This document shows, piece by piece, positions 34,550-46,909 of a stretch of 64,000 nucleotides of DNA. The notes under the pieces were generated by a model, which was given only the letters and a program-made list of their open reading frames with translations, searched no databases and was not told the DNA's origin. This DNA is from Branchiostoma belcheri (Eukaryota > Chordata > Leptocardii > Amphioxiformes > Branchiostomatidae), in NCBI RefSeq assembly GCF_001625305.1, contig NW_017804043.1, positions 1,852,215-1,916,214 of the forward strand, in the 5' to 3' direction. How positions within the stretch are numbered: the first letter of the stretch is position 1; every line of letters begins with the position of its first letter. A program made the translations under genes and the position numbers.

Positions 34550-37500
34550 TTACTTCTTGAGCTGATGCGCTATCCATTCTAGACCCTGGTACAACCTGGG
34601 GAGGGAGAGAGAAAGACGTAAGATCAACAATCACAGTAAAAAAACTGTAACACTCCCATTATACAACAGCTACATGGAACACCAAATGTAGAGATGGTAT
34701 GACCACATGACTGTTATAATATCCAGATGAATTTTAAAGCCACAGCCATCTTACACTTGAAAGGCAGTTTTTGACCACCACTGGACATATGTTCCCCTAA
34801 TGTCTAGGGCTGGTTTTGTCATGGCCCAGTGCAGGTCAGGTGCAGGTACCGGTAGAAATACACATGCACAACTGCAGTTTCACTTGCGCTAAATTGCATA
34901 CACAGCAGGTGAAATTTTGACCCATGTAATGGGATTTTTTATAAGAAATCTGAAATGAAGTACAATTTCAGAAATGGGTTGACTAACCAAATTCCTTATC
35001 TCGATCTTTCACAACTGAAATGCGTGTCCCTTTTCCAAGTAAATCACAGTTGTAAATATTCATAGTAAATCTCCTTTGGGATTTAATATCTAGTTCACAA
35101 CTCCTGAAGGAGTCAGTGACCCAAAAACATCAATGACCTTTTCTTCTTACAGTAATAAATTCCCACAGAAGGCAAGTGCTATGGTATACAGGTAATATTT
35201 TATTCCACAAAAAATTAATTATTGAAATGGAAAATTGACCACGAAATAGTTTGTGCTGTCCGGTCAAGACGTTCTAAAATAGTGTTATTTTCAATTTTTG
35301 GGGAAGATTCATGAAGATTGTCTCCAAAAAAATACCCCTACTCTGGTTGAACGACAGTGTAGGGGTCTAAATCACAGCATAGGGGGTCTATATCACAGCG
35401 TAGTGGGTCTATATCACAGCGTAGGAGGTCCAAATCACAGCGTAGGGGGTCCAAATCACAGCGTAGGGGGTCCCTATACTCAAATAGCCTAGTGAGAACT
35501 ATGACTATTTGTCTAAGAATCCAGTACTCACCCCTCCCCTGTTAATGCACAGCAGGCCTGTATGTGCCAGCCGTGGCCCTTTATCGACGTGAGGTTGAGT
35601 TGTTGGGAGATCTCGGCTGGAGACATGGAACCCTTCAAGTCCTGCTTGTTGGCAAAAATCAAGATGGCCGCCTGTCTTAAGTCCTACAAACAGAGAACAT
35701 GGTGGGGTCAAGGTCGTATCAGTCATTCCTGTCATACTTTGCTCGAGCAGGATTTGGTTTTAAATCCTGTGGTATTTAGCAAAACATGCCTGCCATAGCT
35801 GAGGTGGAGTCCGTGTTTTGCAGGTAAAATACAAAAACCTGAGCAAATAGAGGCTCTCAAGTAGGTATTGCTCACCGTAGCATATTATACATAAAAAACT
35901 TTGACTAAAAAAATCACAGGATGCATACATCATGCTTATATTTGTGAAGTCTATGAACATTTGTACATGTAGCAGGGCTGGAAATAGCCCATGTATATGC
36001 AGGTTAAGTACTGCAGGTAAAATTGGAGCTGGTGCAGGTAAATTTTCAATATTTCCTGCACAAGTGCAGCTATACAAAATGAGTACATGTACTAGTATTT
36101 TAAGCCCAGTGTAAAATACCCTTAAGGCAAGGAAAGGCCTCATTTTCTTTCATTCAAGCAACAAATCTCCAGTTCGTGATAATACCTGACTGCTATAGTG
36201 CCAGGGTATGTTTAAATACATCAACAATTTGCCACACATGCACTTAGATGTCCCTACAAGTTTTTCAAATACATATTTGATAAGCCCTACATTCCAGCAA
36301 TATCACACCACTTTGGTTGAACAATAACCCTCACTGCCAAGGTCAAGCTAACCACAAAGTTCACCTCCGGGTACCACATTGTCACCCGTGTCATTTCAAG
36401 CACGAGTTGCTAGGATACCAGCACTCAAACACACTGGTATCCTTGTTGGCCTTTCCGCCACAGACTTGAATTTATAGGTGCGTGTTATACTTGAAATTTA
36501 GACTAAAATAGCAACAGGAGTATTGGAGTGGGCTGTTAAAAGCACACACGCCAAGTGTCGTTAAGGGCTCTCAAGAATGGAGCAAAGTCCGTGTTGGATC
36601 AATGGGGATTTAACTATGGGGAAAAGATCAATTGTGGTGTGTTTGGTGCACTGAACAACGCTAAACAACTGGAGTTTTAATTTGTAGATTTTCAGTAACA
36701 TTTAGCAGACTTCAAGGGATGACTTTCTTGATACTGTCTTCTATACTACAATTTAGTACAAAACTCTTGGCAGAATCTTCAAGCGTTTCAAGATCAGGTT
36801 GATAGATTGCCTTTGGAAAATATTATTCTTATGACACAATCTAAAACACTTTCACCTGGTCAACATTTCAGCTAACTTGTCAGATGCCTTTATTAAGGTA
36901 TAATCAATTCTATTTCACACAAGGCTTGGCTGAGTATGCTATGTATAACTATAACCTAACTAACTTAAACCATGCTTACCTCGTGGGCTAACATCTTGTG
37001 CAGTTCTTCTTTTGAGATGGGTAATCTTTCTCTGTCTGTGCTGTCGATGACTAGAATCAAAAACTGCATGGGACAGAAAAGAAAATATATATTATTAGAT
37101 ACATAAATAATCTATAAAAGTCTATTCTAGATGGTAAGTAAATTTTCCTACCCTCCCCATCAATATTATAATATCTCTACCTGTTTCTTCTTACTAATAT
37201 TACGTTGATTACTTCATGCATACTAGTACTAGTACATATGTATCCTAGCTTTCCCCCTTTCAACTCTTGAAACAGAACTTCAACCATCCTTATGGGTGTC
37301 ACAAGAGATTTGAATTAAGTTCAAACGCTTCAGAATTAAAAAAGGTGATTAGACTTTGTATCATCTCCACATACTTGCAGGCAACAATCACGGCACTAAA
37401 CATTTACATAAAACATAACCTTCGAACCTTCTATCTGCATCAAAGTGAACCTTAACCACAAGTCTTGCATAATTTCTATTTTTGAACAGACGGTAGTACA

Positions 37501-40500
37501 GAATACACAGTTGTGGGGTCGTGTGGCATAATGGCAGAGCTCAGAACCAAGAGGTCCCAGGTTCAGATCCTGCCAAGTCACCAACCTTGTGCCCTTGAGA
37601 AAGGCACTAGCCTCCGTAGCAGACTTATAGAACTGGGGGTTTGGTGGTCTTCAGCTGCTTTCTGGTTAGCCCAGTTCTACACACGGCTGTAATTCAACCA
37701 GGCCATCTATGTTGTCTATATGCAATAAGAAAATAGCAAACAAAAACTCCCAAAAACCTGAAGACCCCCAAAACCCCCAGTTTTTGGCGTGCTATGGAGG
37801 CTAACTTTACACGACTTTCCTCACTTTGCACAGGTGTTAATGACTATGCCAGAATGATCATTATCATGAATCATGATCGTGGGCATTAAAAGAAAACAGA
37901 CAAAAACAAAAACAGACCAGACCACTGCCCTACCTGTGCATTAGTATAATATGTGTTCCATGATGCTCTGAGTGATTCCTGGCCCCCGATGTCCCACATG
38001 ACGAAGTGGATGTTTTTCCAGATGATTTCCTCCACATTACTGCCGATGGTTGGAGACGTGTGGACCACTTCATTCATTAGACTTGGGGATAGAAACAAGG
38101 AGACATGATGTTTTCTCTTTTGCTATACGAGCTAGACATCAGAAATGCTTGTACAGCTCTAAATTAATTTTACCTGCATATACAGGTGGTATTTTGAATC
38201 AGCCTATATATAGCTAGCTATGTAACCTATTAGTACGTAAATAAATATTGTATGATCAGCAACTACTAGTATGTAATCTCTCTCCCAATTATGTAACACA
38301 GTACTCAGTAGTCCAAGTTTAGCTATTTTTAGTTTAAATATCAAATATGTAAACAAGTAATCAAAACTGTACAGTAGGCTATAAGGCATGTATGGTATTT
38401 ACATGTTTTGAAAATGGTTGTATTTTTCTAATTCAATAACTATAGAGGTGAAAAACTGTAGATTTAACAAGTGAAAAACTGAGAAAAGGCAGAAAACTGA
38501 ACATCAAACATGAACAATACTTACAATTGATACAATATCGTTGTCTTGCCTGCATTGTCTAGACCTGTTATTATTACTTTGTGTTCTGCAAAAAAGATAA
38601 AGAACAGATATTCATATTTTCATATCTGCAACACATCCAACTTAAACCATTGTGACAAAGCCACAAATACAATAGATTGTCTAGCTTCAGATACATTGCT
38701 ACTAGTTTTGACAGATGATCGTTAATCAAGTACTATAAACATGTACATGTATTTCAAAAGGTCAGAAACACACTGGAGAGAAACTGCACGCAAGTATAAC
38801 AGGCTATAAATTTTGAGGGGGTAACACCCTTGTATTATCCTGGGTGCCACCCTCAGTAGTATTCGCCCATGGTCTGGTCTTGGTCTTGGGGGTTAAGGTA
38901 GCCAACATCAACTTGCTGATGATTCTGCAACACTGAAATTGAATGGTACCTAGCGACATTAGGGAGCGGGCGAATACTACGGAGGATGGCACCCAGGCTA
39001 CCCTTGTAATAGTTGTATGTCACTTATATCAACGAAAACACCTTTATAATCCAGTATTATAACACCCTAGTATAAATCTCTCTTTAATATAAAAAAAATA
39101 CTGTATCAGTATCATGTGAAGATTGCCAAGGACACATATGTTACAACCCTTCCTCACAGATTAGCCTGTAAGAGTGTAACACAGTGACTGTCTGACACCC
39201 TGGTCTGACACTGAGCCAATATTCTTACACATCAGTTGACTTGTACAGAGTCTGAGATGATTGCCTTCCCTTTGGGAGATCATTACTGGGTAGATGCTAC
39301 CAGGATGACACTTAAGGAATATCTGATGTTTAAGTGCACATTAAACAATGTATATGCAAGACACACGCTTTTCAATGTTGTGGTTTTCTAATGTAACTTA
39401 GGAACATAAAGAGTGATAGAAATCAAGGCAAAGATTCCAAAATATTTCAGTTACACAGCAGGGGATATTTGTAACTTGTTGCCAAGCACACATCAACACT
39501 TAAAACTTACCAAGTAATCCTAACAACTTACATGTACAATTACTACAAAGAAAGAAATCTGGAGCCCTAAGTAAAATAATTGGTCTTCTTGAATACTTTT
39601 TACTTGTCAGTGTTCGAAATACCCGTCTGCAGTCTGCAATTTGCAGATAGATTTTCAAGATTGCAGAAGAAAAAATCTTACAATCTGCAATTTTGCAGAA
39701 GGAAAAAATAGGCTTCGGATTCAATAGTTTTCAATTAGCAAAGCAGTGGCGCTGTGAATAGATCGAAAACCTGCGCCGCACGAACCTGCCGGCGTTTTCC
39801 AGCAGACTGTAATGGTCCCATATAAGGGAATTTGGGGTCAAAGTTGAACGATTTCGACAAGGCGACGAAAGGCGACGATAACCAAATATGGGCACTCGCC
39901 ATTTTCCGATGTTAGATTTCGTCTCCCGGGAGGACCCGACAACTGCCTCGGCAATTTTCGGCAGTTTTCGCTGAGCATTTCCCAGCAGGCAACACGGCAA
40001 AGGAAACATGGCTCCTCCGAAAAACCACACTCGCCTCGGCGTTAATTTGCCGAAATTTCGATGTTTTTCCTTGGTATTTTGCACGATTCAAGCAAAGAAA
40101 ACAAGTTGATCCCATGAACAAAAGAGAAATACAGCACTGGGAACCTAATGGTCCGTTTTGTTGGGCGGTAATTTCTCATTTCGAGTGAAAATTTACGTGC
40201 ATCACAGTTGTGACCATATGGTGTAAAATCAGTGATTTTCGGCTCGATCCGAACCAAGCACGGCCCGTAGACTTGTCCTTTATGATTTCTAGATGACTAT
40301 CGGTACCAAAATACGGGAAAATATTGTTGCAAAATGAGAGAGACGGAGACTAAGGTAAACTTCTTTTATTTGAAGGCTGGATTTTCATTTTCCTGGCAGG
40401 CTTCTTTGTATGTAGTGATCATCAGTTATTCAGTAACAACAAATATGGATTTTTGTTCCGGTCAAAAAAACCGGTCCACCGACGTTTCGGTTTTTGTGGA

Positions 40501-42070
40501 CCGGACCGATAAAATTTTACGGTCCGAACATATTTAAAAGAGTGATATTTTGAAGAATTTCAGTAATGCTACAGATTTACAAAGCTATACCATTATATAT
40601 ATATGATGTAAAAATAGGCATTATTGGTTTCAGAAGGTTGTGATATGGGGGCTTGTGTATTTGCAGAAAGTATTTCCAAATTGCAGGACGAAATTTTGAC
40701 TCTTCTGCAATATTGCAGAGCACTGATAAAAAGTATTTCGACCACTGCTTGTAATTACCAACAGACAACATGGCCTTAGGGAGGTCAGCATAGACTACTA
40801 CTACTAGTACTTATGGGCCTTTAGTTCTTCTTAACATGTAATTTATTGTAACATTTGTGTGATTTCATCTTTCAATATTTGCAGCATAAGATCTTACTTT
40901 TAAAAATCTTTGAATGCCAAGGTCATTCCTAAACAGTAATTTACTAAAGAGTCTATGTTTCCATACAACTTGACTGTATCCGGTATTAACGTATCAACCA
41001 GTGTTGAAAAATGTCTATCACACTTGCACTCTTTTGTTTATTAAAGCCTATAAATGAATGAAACTGCAAGGCAGCACATTCTTATGTTATTTGCTACTGT
41101 GTGAGTGAAAGGTAAGCTAAAAATTGACGTGCCGTTTTTTTTTCTTAACCGGTACTTGCGTCAGTTTACTTTAAACAGGTGATGCCATGACGTCAGAGCT
41201 CCCTATGACACACATGGCCGGTGAGTGGGAGGGGGGTTTCCGTTGAGCAGACCCTTTTCACGTTTTCTTTTATCTTTGTAAATCACGTTTTCTACATTTT
41301 TCAGTGAATATAGTCGTCAATTTAAAGGTATTCTTTAAGATTTACAATATAGAATAGCTCCCAAACCCGGATTTGTTGTGGTTGATACGTGGCAAACATA
41401 GGAAATAGGTTAAACCAATACGTGAGTTGCAAGGTGTTAAAATAAACGTACAAAATACATTTTGTAGTTCAAGATATAAGCAAGCCAATAATTTATTTGA
41501 GTACATTGGGAATAATTTGGTAATCATTCATAAAAAGAAAATCATTGTTATACCAATAAGAGGTGAGGATAGTTTTTGGCGAGAGGGTGTCAAAACTAAA
41601 TTGTCAAACGAAACAAGACCAAATATGGAACCGAAAACACGCCAGATGTGATGATATTGTTTATATAACAGACCTTCTCTGGTCTATTGTCGGAAAACAA
41701 TATACTAGTACTTTGTTATGATAATAAGCTGAGGGGGACATTCACTGGGTAATTTCTGCAGTGAAGGTGTCAAAACCGGCATTTAAAATTTTAACAGATA
41801 AAAGAATTTTTAAAGAATGGAAGAAAAAAATGATTGACACATACTAGTAACCTTAGCATTTTACAAAAGAATAGGGAATGTTGAACAAAACATCAAGCAA
41901 AAAAACGTGACACTACACCAAAACAGTACGTAATATTTAAACTAAGTTAGATTTAGAGATGAACTTCAAACACATCAAAATCTAGGTCAACATACGTCTC
42001 ACACACACACACATAATTCCTTACCTTCGTTATTGAAAAGACTCCATAATTTTGAAAAGAGAAACCCCAT
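34550..42070 (-). CDS. ARL5: ADP-ribosylation factor-like GTPase 5
   Basis: Six exons on the minus strand: 42070-42025, 38585-38525, 38081-37934, 37063-36980, 35683-35532 and 34595-34550, all GT-AG and in phase, giving 178 residues (human ARL5 proteins are 179). MGFLFSKLW has Gly2 for N-myristoylation. The P-loop is GLDNAGKTT, switch 1 holds HTSPTIGSN with the conserved Thr, switch 2 is WDIGGQE, the guanine-specificity loop is NKQD, and the protein ends [17 protein letters not shown]5 sits on the trans-Golgi and recruits the GARP tethering complex for endosome-to-Golgi traffic. Vertebrates have ARL5A/B/C; one ancestral-type gene is expected here. The 3.4-kb first intron holds a hAT-like element, and other introns hold SINE, MITE and minisatellite insertions. 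Confidence 0.95.
35357..35473. repeat. 21-bp minisatellite, about 5.5 copies
   Basis: The unit CGTAGGGGGTCCAAATCACAG is repeated with a few substitutions per unit. Because 21 is a multiple of three, the plus-strand frame reads a seven-residue repeat (GGPNHSV), but it is intronic to ARL5 and not coding. Confidence 0.9.
37516..37860 (+). mobile_element. tRNA-derived SINE, copy 2, split by a MITE
   Basis: Head GTCGTGTGGCATAATGGCAG and box B GGTCCCAGGTTCAGATCC, with body CTTGTGCCCTTGAGAAAGGC. The element is interrupted at 37607 by another transposon and resumes at 37804 with ACTTTACACGACTTTCCTCA. It lies in ARL5 intron 3. Confidence 0.75.
37608..37803. mobile_element. MITE nested inside a SINE
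   Basis: The ends TAGCCTCCGTAGCA and TGCTATGGAGGCTA are inverted repeats with one mismatch. Subterminal blocks (CTGGGGGTTTGGTGGTCTTC and GAAGACCCCCAAAACCCCCA) are also inverted. Comparison with the uninterrupted SINE (GGCACTTTACACG) shows only AC duplicated at the insertion. Confidence 0.75.
38839..38997. mobile_element. Short MITE with CCTGGGTGCCA ends
   Basis: CCTGGGTGCCACCCTCAGTA and GTATTCGCCC at the left are mirrored by GGGCGAATACTACGGAGGAT and GGCACCCAGG at the right, about 30-bp imperfect inverted repeats over 159 bp. The flanks share ACCCTTGTA, a possible target duplication. It lies in ARL5 intron 2 to 1 territory. Confidence 0.75.
39608..40747. mobile_element. Non-autonomous hAT-like element (1.14 kb)
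   Basis: The left end CAGTGTTCGAAATACCC and right end GTATTTCGACCACTG are imperfect inverted repeats starting with CAGTG, as in hAT transposons. Both ends are followed by CTGCAATTTGCAGA-like subterminal motifs. The interior has an inverted motif around 40463-40515 (ACCGGTCC/GGACCGG). Open frames on the minus strand (39731-40257) resemble no transposase. I could not find a convincing 8-bp target duplication. Confidence 0.55.
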
Positions 42071-43397
42071 CGCCTGATAGGTGTGTCGGCTGACGGGGGA
42101 AATGTCCAGGTAAACAAGCCACAAGGGAAAGGGGGAAAGTCCCCAGGGGAAAAAGCAACTGTCACCGTTGAAAAATTCTCAACACAACGGTCCAGCTGGG
42201 CCTTCGTACTACTTTACTCCTCGCTTCACACCGAATTTTGAGATTCTGACGACTTCCACTTGTAGATCGGACTGGCTACGTAGCTTCCGGAGTTATTTCC
42301 GACGGGTTTTCCCGGTGAAAGTTCGTAGAAACGCCCAAAGGTACAGAAATGAGTAACCGGAACAAAAAAAAGTGACACACTCGGCTATTGCCACATTAAA
42401 TTTACCAGCGCATGCGCTCTGTGCGTTCGGTGTGGGTCTCGCTGATTCTCGCGAGGTTGGAGTATACCAAGTCTGCAAAGGGGAACACGTTTACTTTTTA
42501 AAGAATGGAAGTCCTATTTTTTTAGATTACAGATTTATGAGACTATTAAAATAAATACATCTCCAATGAACCTTCCATGGAAAAATCGTTAAAAACAAGT
42601 GAAAACAGAAAGGTTCAACGCAATGTCCAATTGGCCAGGCAAACTGTTCTCTCCAGCAGAACAACTGCCCTGGCATGTTACCTCTCTATTTGGCGGATTT
42701 CTACTCTTTCCAGCCGCCTCCCGAAGCCTGGTAGAGGCTATAGAACGGACACTAAAAATGCAAAGAGACGTAGACAGACAAAACAATGAATCCATAAAAG
42801 AAAATACTCAAAGAACTTTATTGATCTACTAAAATCACAAATTATACAAATAATTCAACCTACGACTACTCTTTCTAAATAGGTCTGTCAAGCAAAAATC
42901 AAATGAATATTAGAATACTAGTACACGTATCATACAAACATGATAGTTCCGGTAATTCACGGTAGTAATAAATGGAGGTTGTGGTCTAAACTATAAGCTT
43001 ATCAGCAGTTAAGTCAGACTGGGAACAAATCTTGGTGGTTGCCAAACCTAAAGAAGATCAGAGGAATAGCTGTATAACTTGTTTGACTTATAATGATGTT
43101 ATGATTCGAGGTGATATTTCTCTGACATCCATTTTGCTATCATATCGTGATGACTTGTTTGACACACTACTGAGTCATATGAACAGTGAGGATAATGACC
43201 CATGATATTGTCAGATTGCTATCCTAGTGTCCGAAATAATAATTAAATAGAAATACGGTATTAAATGTAAAATGAACCATTGGTCACGAGAATCCTACTG
43301 TGCATCCTCACAGTTGCAGAATGTAAGATTCAATTACACTTATTTCAGTACAGTTGATAATGACATTTCGGCCATTTCAACTGTTTTCTAAAGTTTA
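42071..43397. other. ARL5 upstream and spacer, with a solo MITE end
   Basis: The first 300 bp contain the probable ARL5 promoter (minus strand). CCTGGTAGAGGCTA at 42727-42740 matches the right terminus of the Mutator-like MITEs, without a recognisable left end. No other exon is seen. Confidence 0.4.
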
Positions 43398-44120
43398 TCA
43401 TGCAACAAATTTTAACCGTCGATCGTCATGATGGCAAAAGTAAAAGTTCGTAATCTTTGAATCCTCTTCATATCCGGCAATCCAATAGTCTTTGCCATTT
43501 TCTGTGAATTTGCCTTCCCATTCAATAACTCCGCTAACTTCAGGTTGCGACCTCCCCATACTCTTTGATTCGTCGTATGCCCTCAGACAGTATTCTGCAA
43601 GACGTTCGTCTGGCCAGACTGCCGGATCGTAGACAGTTTTCACGACTGGCTCAAACTTGAAAAGAAGTCCAAGTCTTTTACACTTTATGGCTCTCAAATG
43701 TTTGGTACATTGGTCACACAGCTTCTTGTCAGTCGCGAGTCGATTGATGCAGTCACAGAATGTGCATTGGGACCTTTCAAATGTCTTCATATCATTTGGT
43801 ACAGTTTGTTGTCCTTGAGCTTCCCTTTGCCCCCTTTGCCTGCTCTGCCTCCTTTGCCTCTTTTGGATCGTTTTTGGATTGTTGGTTGGTGGGTCAACGT
43901 CGAGGCGACATGTCAGAAGGACCCTGTACACCCCGTCGGGAAGGTCGTCTGTCACAACTGCGGCGACGATCAACCCCTTGGACTGAGCTTCCAACAGGTA
44001 GCGGAGGTCGTGACAGCCAGTCACATCGTTCGTCTTCGTAATAAACGTGCGATTGTGCTCGAAAGCGCGAGGAAAGTGAAAATACTGTTTCATTTCGTCC
44101 ATTTTCGTGTTGGCGGCCAT
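43398..44120 (-). CDS. Orphan single-exon protein with C2C2 motif (240 aa)
   Basis: An uninterrupted 240-codon frame from ATG to TGA, the longest single-exon frame in its neighbourhood. Residues about 118-141 carry two CXXC pairs, CTFC (with a third Cys in CDC) and CDQC, spaced as in a small zinc ribbon. A basic, Gln/Arg-rich stretch (KRQRRQSRQRGQREAQGQQ) precedes it, and the C-terminal part is rich in aromatic residues (WEGKF, DYWIAGY, FYFCHHDD). No signal peptide or membrane segment. I do not recognise the family. It is divergent from the CARD-caspase-like gene, with 349 bp between start codons, so a shared promoter is likely. The opposite strand is also partly open but that frame looks like a shadow. 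Confidence 0.5.
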   Translation of the reverse strand: MAANTKMDEMKQYFHFPRAFEHNRTFITKTNDVTGCHDLRYLLEAQSKGLIVAAVVTDDLPDGVYRVLLTCRLDVDPPTNNPKTIQKRQRRQSRQRGQREAQGQQTVPNDMKTFERSQCTFCDCINRLATDKKLCDQCTKHLRAIKCKRLGLLFKFEPVVKTVYDPAVWPDERLAEYCLRAYDESKSMGRSQPEVSGVIEWEGKFTENGKDYWIAGYEEDSKITNFYFCHHDDRRLKFVA

Positions 44121-44469
44121 GACGAACAGAAGAACTCAGTTGGCGCTGTCAATACTTCCTCCTCGGGAAGATTCATTATGTAACTCATCCCTACCTACTG
44201 ACTATTGTAAAAGTATTAATTGGTGTGTGCTAGATTGACCTTGGCCTCTTGTGTATATAATGAACAGTCCCTGCACACCTGTTTGACGTAATCGATCACC
44301 GGGCAACATCGTGTGAGTGGCACCAATGGCGTACAATGAACCAGTCATGTGACGTGAAAGTCAGCGCGTAACCTACCTGTTCTCTGTTTCCTAAACAAAA
44401 GGTGTTTGGCGGACATGTTTCTCTGGCGTAAGTAACTTTCTGCTGGGCGGAGAAAACTGTGGATACGAC

Positions 44470-46816
44470 ATGATGGAATCCGATTCCTGGGAGGACAAAC
44501 TAACATGTACATGGAAAGGCGAAGGGCAGTTGGACATCATGGGGTTTCCCGAGGATATGCCCATGTGTCTGAAGTGCTATTTAAGCTCAATTAAGGCAGG
44601 AAAATGGCCACGGGCTTTGTACTTGATCCAGGAAGGAGAAGGGCACTGCTTCCTCAGTGGAACTGGGATCTCATTTCCAAGAGACTATGAGTCGTCCAGC
44701 AGTGACGAAGACGGCCCAGGCAGAGGACCACTACCGGAAGACGAGGTCGAATTCTTTTCGGGACGTTTCCCCAAGAACAGACTAAAAAGACTTTTGTTTC
44801 TGCGCACAGTAAAGAAGTGTTTGTCAAAACGTAGGGAAACACACGGCCCGGGCCCCGTCGATGGCGAACAGCAGTTTCTACATTACTTAGAAGAAGAAGA
44901 GGAAAAAGAAAAAAGATCAGAGCTAGATACAGAATTGACTGAACCCGGAAGTACAAGTATGTTGACAAACGTTTTCCACCCTTTTGACAAATTTACATTC
45001 ATTTTTACAAATTGCTTTGAAATAAGGTGCCATAAAGTACTGGGCTAATGGAGCTGTTGTTTTCTCAGCTTATTCGGCATTTTTTTAAGCAACTCCACCT
45101 GTGGTTATATGCACTACCCAAAGCTTCAGTCCATTTTTTTTAATTTTCCCTTTGTCACTCCGTAAATACAAACTCCACGTATGTAAAGATTACCCTTTGA
45201 CATCTTGTTGTAGGCCCCAAGGAAAGCCTGTCGTCGGAAAGTTCCATGAAAGGGAAAACAGTTGAGGTACCCCAACGCGAACTGGAAGAAACAACGGAGA
45301 AGACTGTCCGTGCAGGTATGTTCTTTTATATTATCTTAAAAAATGTATTTGAATATTGAAACGTTAAATGCATGTATAGACTACAGTACAATGGACTACA
45401 TGTAGTTAAGAACAGATTTTGTTCTTCCATCAAAAGAACAGATTTTGTTCTTACATCGGAGCCTATGAAAAGCTCAGACGTCATTATATATGGCATTGTC
45501 TATTAGTACATTTAGTATTACTCCAATCGGAAATTTCAAGTTTGTAATTTTTGTGTTTTAATTACAGAGAAAACACACCACGAAAAGCTACGGAAGCACC
45601 ACCGTCGGCTTAAGGGCACCATTCGTGCACACCACATCACCGGCTGTCTGAAAGAAAAGGGTGTTTTGACTGACGATGATGTGGATAAAATCTACGACAA
45701 GGCCGCCCAAGAAGAACGGACAGAACAGCTGCTGTTTATCCTTGCTAAACGTTCGTCATCTGCCATTGAAGCTTTCATACAGTCCCTGAAGGAGGTCCAA
45801 AGACAAGGAACATGCCCGTATGAAGACATCGTACAACTATTGGAGGGAGCTGATCCTAAACAAGGTACGTAAGGAAAACTTATTAACATAAAACTGGAGC
45901 AAAACTAGCGGACGTAACACACTGTGGCTTCTTGGTACCCTGGGGAATGTAAGGCAGTGTTCGGCCACCAGTTGTACACACAATTTATTATGTAGGGCGC
46001 ATAGGGTACACATTTGGGGCGACCGAGTGCTATCGGTGAAGTGTGAGGCATAACCTCGGCGGTTATATTTTACGTTTTACTTTTTTGTTCTAGATGCTGC
46101 TGTTGAAGAGCGTATCGACGACAAGAGTAGATTCGTCCCTAAACTAGAAAAAGGTCCAGGTAAGTACAGAAGGCGCGCGCGCACATACACACACACACAC
46201 ACATATATATATTTATGTCCTACCTGGGCCGCGATTACGTTCGATACGGGTGTTCCGGCCCGTGTGATAACTAGCGGTACAGCCCGGGGGTTCTTTACGC
46301 GTACGGCCCGGGCCTTCCAAATGTTCCGTGGAACGATATTCGAACGCGTTTCGGCCTAACCGTGTGCACCGATTTCGAAATTCGAATACAAAACTCGGAC
46401 GTTGGAATTGATGTTGTCGCATTTTTTGGGTTTAGGGACAACAAATTTTCGCTCATTTCGCATTGAAAGGCGCGTTTTCTTGGGTGGGTATGACATAAAT
46501 AAAATACAACACGGTGTATTCCGCATCACCCTCGGTACCTCGGGCGATACGGAATACACCGTGTTGTATTCTATATATATCTAGAAACACACACACACAT
46601 ATATAGAAACACACACGCACAAATACACACGGACACATACATGCACATACACCACCGTACACACATATACTAAGTACATATTCAGACACACACACACATA
46701 CATACATATACACCACCGTGCACACACGTACATATTCACAAACACACACAAGCACACACACACATAGACACACACACATACATACACATGCACTCACTCA
46801 CTCACTCACTCACTCA

Positions 46817-46909
<93 letters not shown>

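Noticed and set aside
35357..35473. CRISPR-like regular array
   Set aside because: Units of 21 bp are contiguous with no unique spacers, so it is a minisatellite in a eukaryotic intron.
39731..40257. Minus-strand frames of 117 and 71 codons
   Set aside because: They lie inside the hAT-like element, overlap each other in different frames and show no transposase motif.
43698..44183. 161-codon plus-strand frame
   Set aside because: It is antisense to the 240-codon orphan and has leucine/proline runs expected from the complement of its Arg/Gln-rich stretch.
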